Assembly: GCA_024398635.1 (NCBI GenBank)
Contig: JAKSIV010000002.1
Coordinates: forward strand, 62,001-126,000
From: Bacteroidaceae bacterium
Lineage (GTDB): Bacteria > Bacteroidota > Bacteroidia > Bacteroidales > Bacteroidaceae
Direction of reading: 5' to 3'
DNA: 64,000 nt
This document shows, piece after piece, positions 58,620 through 64,000 of the stretch. Made by a program: the position numbers and the translations under genes. The notes beneath the pieces were generated by a model. It did no database searches. It was given only the letters and a program-made list of their open reading frames with translations, and was not told the DNA's origin. How positions within the stretch are numbered: position 1 is the stretch's first letter; the number at the start of each line of letters is the position of its first letter.

Positions 58620-60077
58620 ATGAAAAGACTATTCTTTTATTTGACAGCATTGACAATCGGTGCATTTACCTTTATGTCATGCGATGATGAAAACGCAATC
58701 GATAACGGAGATAAGGGTGCTGATGGCGAAAAGTTCATGACCGTCCAGGAGCAGCAGACCGCTATTTCAAATGCTCTTACAGGTGTTGCTGAGAGTATAG
58801 AGTTCACAGAGCTTTCCAGCGCAGCCGAAGTTGTTGCTCAAGCTGTGGGCAAGGAGTGGAGCTTCATGTCATTGATGCCTATTTTTGAAGACACAGTCCT
58901 GGTCCGTGACAGCATTTTTTTGACCAAGATGGCTTATGCAATGCAGCTGGCTACCGGCAGCTACGAGTCTTTTGAAGACATGAACATTGATTTGCAGCCG
59001 TTATATATGGTTGCCGATGTTGAGATTTTTGATACTGTTCTTGACCGTAGCGGTGATACGATAGCAGCAGTATCGATTAAGAACGTAAGGTATGATGTTG
59101 ATTATCTGCTGCTGAATATATCCTTTGAGGGTCACGCCATAATATTCAAGGCAAGGATAGAACAGGGTGACAGCGAGCTTGAGTACGAAAATGTTGAGAG
59201 AAACATCAATGCTACCTTAGCTCTGCCTGAACTTATTGAAATGACACTTACTCTGGATGGTAAGGTTCTTGCCGATGTCAAGGGTGAATTCAAGTCTGAT
59301 TATAAAGTCGTTGTTACAAGTGACGAAGAGAAGTCAGTCGAAATTGACGGATCCAAGACATGGGCTAAGGGTTATATCAAGGTTGCCGGCTATGAGTTGA
59401 ACGGCGAACTCAATTTTGAAAACACTACCGGTGCTACGGTAGATCTCGCAGCTAAGTATGGCACTACCGAACTGCTCTCCATGAAATACAACATGGATGC
59501 AACAATGGAAGGTGTCGACATGACTGACAGCGCTCAGGTTCTTGCTTGGGCTATGAATCCGGAAAAGCTTAAGAAAATGAGTCTGCAAGCTTCTCTCTAT
59601 TCCGGCAAGGTACAGCTTAAGGCCAACCTTGACAATCCTTTCGGAAATAAGGATCTTGCAAACAATCTGATGACTCTTATCAACGGTGGTACCTTGTCAA
59701 AGGAGAAGTCTCAGGAGATGGTTGACCAGATCAATGAGGTATTTACTGCCGGACTTTACTTCGAGGGATACAAGGATCCGCAGGCCAAGTTCAAGATCGT
59801 ATATGCCGATACTGACAAGCGTCCTTCTTCAAAGGGTGGCGATTTTGATGATGACGATGATGATTCAGGTATCATGGATGAGATTGAAGGTTTGATCGAA
59901 ATGGCAGGCGCATATGTCGTTATGGTAGTTCGTGACGATGACGGAAAGGAGAAAGAGATGCCTGTAATGGAGTATTTCGGAAAGATTGATGTTGACGGCA
60001 TCATTGATATCCTGAAAGATAAGGTTGAGAAGGCTTTCGGCATTGTGATTGAGGAGGCCGATTTCAAAAGAGGTTAA
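58620..60077 (+). CDS. Large lipoprotein of unknown function
   Basis: A 485-residue lipoprotein: signal sequence with lipobox cysteine C21 (FMSC) followed by acidic residues. I do not recognise a known domain. The body looks beta-rich, with repeated short strands (ATLALPELIEMTLTLDGKVL, MSLQASLYSGKVQLKANL), suggesting a barrel- or sheet-like lipid- or ligand-binding fold. An Asp-rich run (DFDDDDDDS) lies near 418-426. An ATG three codons upstream (58611) is a less likely start. It is a single gene with its own promoter. Confidence 0.7.
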   Translation: MKRLFFYLTALTIGAFTFMSCDDENAIDNGDKGADGEKFMTVQEQQTAISNALTGVAESIEFTELSSAAEVVAQAVGKEWSFMSLMPIFEDTVLVRDSIFLTKMAYAMQLATGSYESFEDMNIDLQPLYMVADVEIFDTVLDRSGDTIAAVSIKNVRYDVDYLLLNISFEGHAIIFKARIEQGDSELEYENVERNINATLALPELIEMTLTLDGKVLADVKGEFKSDYKVVVTSDEEKSVEIDGSKTWAKGYIKVAGYELNGELNFENTTGATVDLAAKYGTTELLSMKYNMDATMEGVDMTDSAQVLAWAMNPEKLKKMSLQASLYSGKVQLKANLDNPFGNKDLANNLMTLINGGTLSKEKSQEMVDQINEVFTAGLYFEGYKDPQAKFKIVYADTDKRPSSKGGDFDDDDDDSGIMDEIEGLIEMAGAYVVMVVRDDDGKEKEMPVMEYFGKIDVDGIIDILKDKVEKAFGIVIEEADFKRG

Positions 60078-60089
60078 ATAATACTACAT

Positions 60090-61613
60090 ATGAAACAGAA
60101 AGCACTTCTCATGATTCTTGACGGCTGGGGCATTGGTAACCGCTCCAAGGCCGATGTGATCTACAACACTCCCACTCCTTACATGGACTATCTGAATGCC
60201 AACTATCCTCACGCTCAGCTTCTGGCAAGCGGTGAGAACGTAGGTCTTCCCGACGGTCAGATGGGTAACTCGGAGGTTGGTCACCTTAATATCGGCGCCG
60301 GCCGTGTGGTTTATCAGGATCTGGTTAAGGTTAACCGCGCTATCGCTGATGGCAGCATCCGTCAGAACAAGGAGATTGTATCGGCTTACAGCTACGCAAA
60401 GCAGAGCGGCAAGAAGCTGCACTTTATGGGTCTGGTATCGGACGGCGGTGTTCACAGTTCACTGGAGCATCTGTTCTGCCTGAGCGACATTGCACGTGAG
60501 TACGGCATTGACAAGGCTTACGTACACTGCTTCATGGATGGTCGTGATACCGATCCCAAGAGCGGCAAGGGTTTCATCGACCAGCTGGTAAAGCGCGGTG
60601 ACAAGGTTGCCACTATCATCGGCCGTTATTATGCAATGGACCGTGACAAGCGCTGGGAGCGTGTAAAGATTGCTTATGACCAGCTTGTAGGCGGTGAGGG
60701 CCGTAAGGCTTCAGATATGGTCAAGGCTGTTGAGGAGTCTTATGCCGAGGGCGTTACCGACGAGTTCATGAAGCCTATCGTAAACGAGGCTTATGACAGC
60801 CGCATCGAGGAGGGTGATGCAATCATCTTCTTCAACTTCCGCAACGACCGCGCCAAGGAGCTCACTATCGTTCTTACACAGAAGGATATGGATGCCGAGG
60901 GTATGCACACCATTCCCGGTCTGCAGTACTACTGCCTCACTCCGTACGATGCTTCATTCACCGGAGTTCACATCCTGTTTGACAAGGAGAACGTTGCCAA
61001 TACTCTGGGTGAGTACATCTCATCACAGAATCTCAAGCAGCTTCACATTGCCGAGACAGAGAAGTATGCTCACGTGACATTCTTCCTGAACGGCGGTCGT
61101 GAGCTTCCGTTTGAGGGCGAGGACCGCATCCTGGTTCCGTCACCTAAGGTTGCCACATATGACCTGCAGCCCGAGATGAGCGCATACATAGTTCGTGACC
61201 GTCTGGTCGAGGCCATCGGCACAGATAAGTATGACTTTATCGTAGTCAACTTTGCAAACGGTGATATGGTTGGTCATACCGGCGTATATGAGGCTATCGA
61301 GAAGGCTGTCATTGCTGTCGATGCATGCGTGCATGATGTTATCGAGGCTGCCAAGGCTCACGGTTACGAGGCTATCATCATTGCCGATCACGGTAATGCC
61401 GACAATGCCGTTAACAGTGACGGTACTCCCAACACGGCTCACTCACTGAATCCTGTTCCGGTAATCTACGTTACCCCGCGTAAGGATGCCAAGGTTGAGA
61501 ACGGTATTCTGGCCGATGTGGCTCCTTCAATTCTCACCATCATGGGCCTGCCCATTCCCGCTGAGATGAGCGGCAAGGTGCTGATAAATAAAGAACGGAC
61601 TATAATACCATAG
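60090..61613 (+). CDS. gpmI: 2,3-bisphosphoglycerate-independent phosphoglycerate mutase
   Basis: Glycolytic enzyme with two manganese ions, interconverting 3- and 2-phosphoglycerate. It has 507 residues. The catalytic serine is S61 in MGNSEVGH. Other marks are LMILDGWG at the start, [37 protein letters not shown] and the metal-binding IADHGNADN near 430. Codon bias is strong. It ends at a clear terminator. Confidence 0.97.
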   Translation: MKQKALLMILDGWGIGNRSKADVIYNTPTPYMDYLNANYPHAQLLASGENVGLPDGQMGNSEVGHLNIGAGRVVYQDLVKVNRAIADGSIRQNKEIVSAYSYAKQSGKKLHFMGLVSDGGVHSSLEHLFCLSDIAREYGIDKAYVHCFMDGRDTDPKSGKGFIDQLVKRGDKVATIIGRYYAMDRDKRWERVKIAYDQLVGGEGRKASDMVKAVEESYAEGVTDEFMKPIVNEAYDSRIEEGDAIIFFNFRNDRAKELTIVLTQKDMDAEGMHTIPGLQYYCLTPYDASFTGVHILFDKENVANTLGEYISSQNLKQLHIAETEKYAHVTFFLNGGRELPFEGEDRILVPSPKVATYDLQPEMSAYIVRDRLVEAIGTDKYDFIVVNFANGDMVGHTGVYEAIEKAVIAVDACVHDVIEAAKAHGYEAIIIADHGNADNAVNSDGTPNTAHSLNPVPVIYVTPRKDAKVENGILADVAPSILTIMGLPIPAEMSGKVLINKERTIIP

Positions 61614-61650
61614 CCGACGACCTGAAATATGGTCGTCGGTTGTGTTTTTT
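61614..61650 (+). terminator. Terminator after gpmI
   Basis: CCGACGACC (61614-61622) pairs perfectly with GGTCGTCGG (61631-61639) around an 8-base loop, followed by TTGTGTTTTTT. Confidence 0.85.
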
Positions 61651-61666
61651 GTTTTCTGAAATACAG

Positions 61667-61744
61667 ATGAAACTTATTCCTATATATACCTGGAACAGGA
61701 GCATGCTCCAGTTTAACCGTAAGAGAGACCGTATCACACGCTAG
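61667..61744 (+). other. 25-codon frame ending in TAG, in frame with nhaA
   Basis: ATG at 61667 opens 25 codons (begins MKLIPIYTWNRSML, ends DRITR) closed by TAG at 61742-61744. The next codons continue in the same frame, without a gap, into NhaA (PWFQG, then VLLLF). This looks like the normal cytoplasmic N-terminus of NhaA cut by one amber codon. Confidence 0.6.
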
Positions 61745-61759
61745 CCGTGGTTTCAGGGC

Positions 61760-63073
61760 GTGTTGCTGTTGTTCTGCGTTATAATCGCAATGCTGCTGGC
61801 AAATCTGCCCGCTACACGTCACTATTATCATGCTTTCCTGGAGACCAGTATCCAGATCCACATGCAGAGCCCCGAGGGTAGCGTTGATTGGCTTTTCCCG
61901 CATGGCATGACCATCGAGAAGCTCATCAACGATATTCTTATGGTGTTTTTCTTCTTTACCGTTGGCCTTGAGATAAAACGTGAGGTTGCGCACGGTGAGT
62001 TGTCATCGGTCAAGAAGGCTCTGTTGCCGGTTATTGCGGCATTCGGCGGCGTGATTATGCCGGCGGTTTTTTATACGTTGGTCAACCGCGGTACTATTGC
62101 GGCTTCAGGTTGGGGAATACCTACGGCAACTGATATAGCTTTTGCGGTCTGCATACTCTCTGTCCTGGGTGACAGGGTTCCCGTATCGTTGAAGGTGTTC
62201 CTTACCGCACTGGCAATCGCCGATGACCTTATTGCCATTCTGGTGGTAGCTCTGTTCTATGGCGGACAGATCAATCTCACGTTGTTGGGCATGTCGGTAA
62301 TGGTGATTTTCGTGGCTTGGTTATTGAAGGACCTAGGTCAGAAACATATATGGGTATATCTGATGCTTGCGGTCGTCGTGTGGGTGCTGTTCTACTATTC
62401 CGGAATACATGCCACCATGTCGGGTGTAGTCATGGCGTTCATTATCCCGTCCAAGGCCCGTTACGAGAGACCTTATGTCCTGCATAAGATCAAGTTCTTC
62501 ACGCAGAAGCTTATGGCTTTTGATCAGATTGATGACGAGACTATGTTCCCTAACGGACCGCAGCGTCATTTCCTGCGCCGCATACACAAGACTGCATACG
62601 GATCACTGGATATGAGCTACCGCGTGGAGCATGCCCTTTCACCTTGGGTCAATTTTGTGATAATGCCCATATTCGCATTGGCAAATGCCGGTGTCGAGAT
62701 TCCGGATCTCTCTTACTTCAACATATTCAATACAGCGGGAGTGACCGGCGGAGTAGGGCTTGGCATATTCCTTGGTTTGGTGCTTGGCAAGCCGCTGGGC
62801 ATAACGCTTTTCAGCTTTGCGGCCATAAAGTCACGTCTATGCGAGATGCCCGAGAAAGCCGGTTGGGCCATGTTCTTTGCCGTAGCTTGCCTGGGTGGTA
62901 TAGGCTTTACAATGTCAATCTTTGTGGATACCCTGTCATTCCAGGATGCCGCAGCGATTGAGGAGATGCGTAATGCCGGTAAGATTGCCATTCTGGTTGG
63001 ATCGCTGGCAGCCGGTGCTTTGGGCTCATTCCTGATCACACTTTTCTCAAAATCGCCCCGTTCTGGTGAATAA
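61760..63073 (+). CDS. nhaA: Na+/H+ antiporter NhaA, possibly N-terminally truncated
   Basis: Exchanges sodium for protons across the inner membrane. From the first usable start (GTG at 61760) it has 437 residues and about 11-12 spans. Marks are FFFFTVGLEIKREVAHGEL, GWGIPTATDIAFA and the ion-binding pair D155-D156 in ALAIADDLIAILV. The reading frame continues upstream without interruption except for a TAG at 61742-61744, beyond which 25 more codons start with an ATG. The start used in the cell may be GTG 61760 or ATG 61790. All core transport residues are present, so the shortened form might still work. Confidence 0.85.
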   Translation: MLLLFCVIIAMLLANLPATRHYYHAFLETSIQIHMQSPEGSVDWLFPHGMTIEKLINDILMVFFFFTVGLEIKREVAHGELSSVKKALLPVIAAFGGVIMPAVFYTLVNRGTIAASGWGIPTATDIAFAVCILSVLGDRVPVSLKVFLTALAIADDLIAILVVALFYGGQINLTLLGMSVMVIFVAWLLKDLGQKHIWVYLMLAVVVWVLFYYSGIHATMSGVVMAFIIPSKARYERPYVLHKIKFFTQKLMAFDQIDDETMFPNGPQRHFLRRIHKTAYGSLDMSYRVEHALSPWVNFVIMPIFALANAGVEIPDLSYFNIFNTAGVTGGVGLGIFLGLVLGKPLGITLFSFAAIKSRLCEMPEKAGWAMFFAVACLGGIGFTMSIFVDTLSFQDAAAIEEMRNAGKIAILVGSLAAGALGSFLITLFSKSPRSGE

Positions 63074-63087
63074 TCAAAGATTTGGGT

Positions 63088-63095
63088 TATTTTTG
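63088..63095 (+). promoter_or_regulatory. -7 box for the flavodiiron protein gene
   Basis: TATTTTTG fits TAnnTTTG; the start codon is 19 bases downstream. No convincing -33 box. Confidence 0.4.
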
Positions 63096-63113
63096 TAATC
63101 CAAATCAATGATT

Positions 63114-64000
63114 ATGGTTAAGAATCTGAATGACAAGGTCAGGTACATCGGATGTGATGACCTGGATCTGGACCTTTTTGAGAGTCAGTACATAGTTCCC
63201 GAGGGAATGGCTTACAACTCATACCTTATTCTGGATGAGAAGGTGGCCATTATGGATACAGCCGATGCCCGCAAGGCCGATGAGTGGAAGGCCAATCTCA
63301 AGGAGGCACTAGACGGCCGTAAGCCCGATTATCTTGTCGTACATCATATGGAGCCGGACCATTCGGCCCTGATAGAGTGGGTGCTCGGTGAGTATCCCGC
63401 CCTTACGCTTGTGGCCAGCGCCAAAGCCATTCAGATGCTCGGTCAGTTCTTTGAGGACCTGAACGTTGACGGCCGCACCCTTGCAGTAAAGGAGGGGTCT
63501 GAACTTGAGCTTGGTGAGCATAAACTGCGCTTCATAGGTGCTCCTATGGTTCACTGGCCCGAGGTTATGGTTTCATTCGATGAGGCCGACGGTGCACTCT
63601 ACAGCGCCGATGCGCTGGGTAAGTTCGGTGCCCTGAGCAAGTGCGGATTCTACGGCCGTGACGATGATGACTGGGCTTGTGAGGCTCGCCGCTATTACTT
63701 CAACATAGTAGGTAAGTACGGCAATCCCGTGCGTACTATGCTTGACAAGGTTGCACAGTTGCCCGTCAAGACCATACGTCCGCTTCACGGACCCATACTT
63801 GAGGATAACCTGGATGAATATCTTAGCCTTTACAATACCTGGTGCCGTTATGAGGTTGAGACCGAGGGTATATTCATAGCCTGTGCATCAATTCACGGCG
63901 GAACATTGGCTGCAGCCGAGAAGCTTGCAGAGATCCTGCGTGCCAAGGGTGCCGGCAAGGTTGAGGTGAGCGATCTGTGCCGTTCAGACTTTGCCGAGAA
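63114..64000 (+). CDS. FprA-type flavodiiron protein (partial, runs off the window)
   Basis: A-type flavoprotein that reduces oxygen or nitric oxide as a detoxifying enzyme in anaerobes. About 295 residues are visible. The metallo-beta-lactamase-like domain binds the diiron site through H78, E80, D82 and H83 (HHMEPDHS) and later residues around APMVHWPEVM, YSADALG and RPLHGPI. The flavodoxin domain begins near residue 250 (GIFIACASIHG). It is intact as far as seen. An ATG two codons upstream (63108) is an equal start candidate. Confidence 0.92.
   Translation, partial: MVKNLNDKVRYIGCDDLDLDLFESQYIVPEGMAYNSYLILDEKVAIMDTADARKADEWKANLKEALDGRKPDYLVVHHMEPDHSALIEWVLGEYPALTLVASAKAIQMLGQFFEDLNVDGRTLAVKEGSELELGEHKLRFIGAPMVHWPEVMVSFDEADGALYSADALGKFGALSKCGFYGRDDDDWACEARRYYFNIVGKYGNPVRTMLDKVAQLPVKTIRPLHGPILEDNLDEYLSLYNTWCRYEVETEGIFIACASIHGGTLAAAEKLAEILRAKGAGKVEVSDLCRSDFAE

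Noticed and set aside
63494..63502. Third copy of the GGGGTCTGACCCC palindrome in the flavodiiron gene
   Set aside because: Only GGGGTCTGA matches; the second arm is ACTTG, so no palindrome forms.

Overview
The window is a stretch of chromosome from a member of the Bacteroidales (Bacteroides/Prevotella/Muribaculaceae relatives; the genus cannot be fixed from the sequence alone). Signs of this are the gene order nadK|pdxJ-exbB-exbD-tonB, the DUF1599-DoxX-tpiA-SPOR-folE and rimP-nusA-infB-cvpA-sufBCDS runs, SusC-like plug sequence, abundant lipoproteins, and promoters of the Bacteroidetes type (-33 TTTG, 19-21 bases, -7 TAnnTTTG) instead of -35/-10 boxes.

Layout. 1-26.3 kb is a dense housekeeping block: end of the arginine operon (argC, argD), nadK, the pdxJ-exbBD-tonB operon, a DJ-1 protein and recG, an M23/LysM murein hydrolase, the DUF1599-to-folE operon, dnaG, a free AraC-type HTH protein, an AlkD-like protein with a Fur-family regulator and purA, a YugP-type protease, hisS, ruvB and a 2006-residue alpha-2-macroglobulin. 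26.3-45.2 kb looks AT-richer and accessory: two paralogous membrane-anchored TPR/HTH regulators, a structured non-coding region between them, a small secreted DUF3244-like protein, tandem transglutaminase-fold lipoproteins (one apparently catalytically dead), a TPR remnant, signal peptidase I, a DUF1573 lipoprotein, and a TolC-adaptor-RND-RND efflux operon. 45.3-64 kb returns to core genes: tRNA-Asn, an S41 protease, a carbohydrate esterase, rimP-nusA-infB-cvpA, sufBCDS, a lipoprotein, gpmI, an nhaA with an in-frame amber codon, and the start of a flavodiiron protein.

How the parts may work together. ExbB-ExbD-TonB energise outer-membrane uptake. rimP-nusA-infB carry a leader hairpin with a U-tract that looks like an attenuator. 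The most system-like part is 26.3-34.3 kb: two lipobox-TPR-TM-HTH proteins that could sense a periplasmic or surface signal and act directly on DNA, next to two promoters sharing an unusual AAAAGG-N32-TAACTTTG layout. One of these precedes a long perfect hairpin and terminator (candidate RNA or tiny gene), the other the DUF3244-like secreted protein. Transglutaminase-fold lipoproteins follow. That these form one regulated unit is inference.
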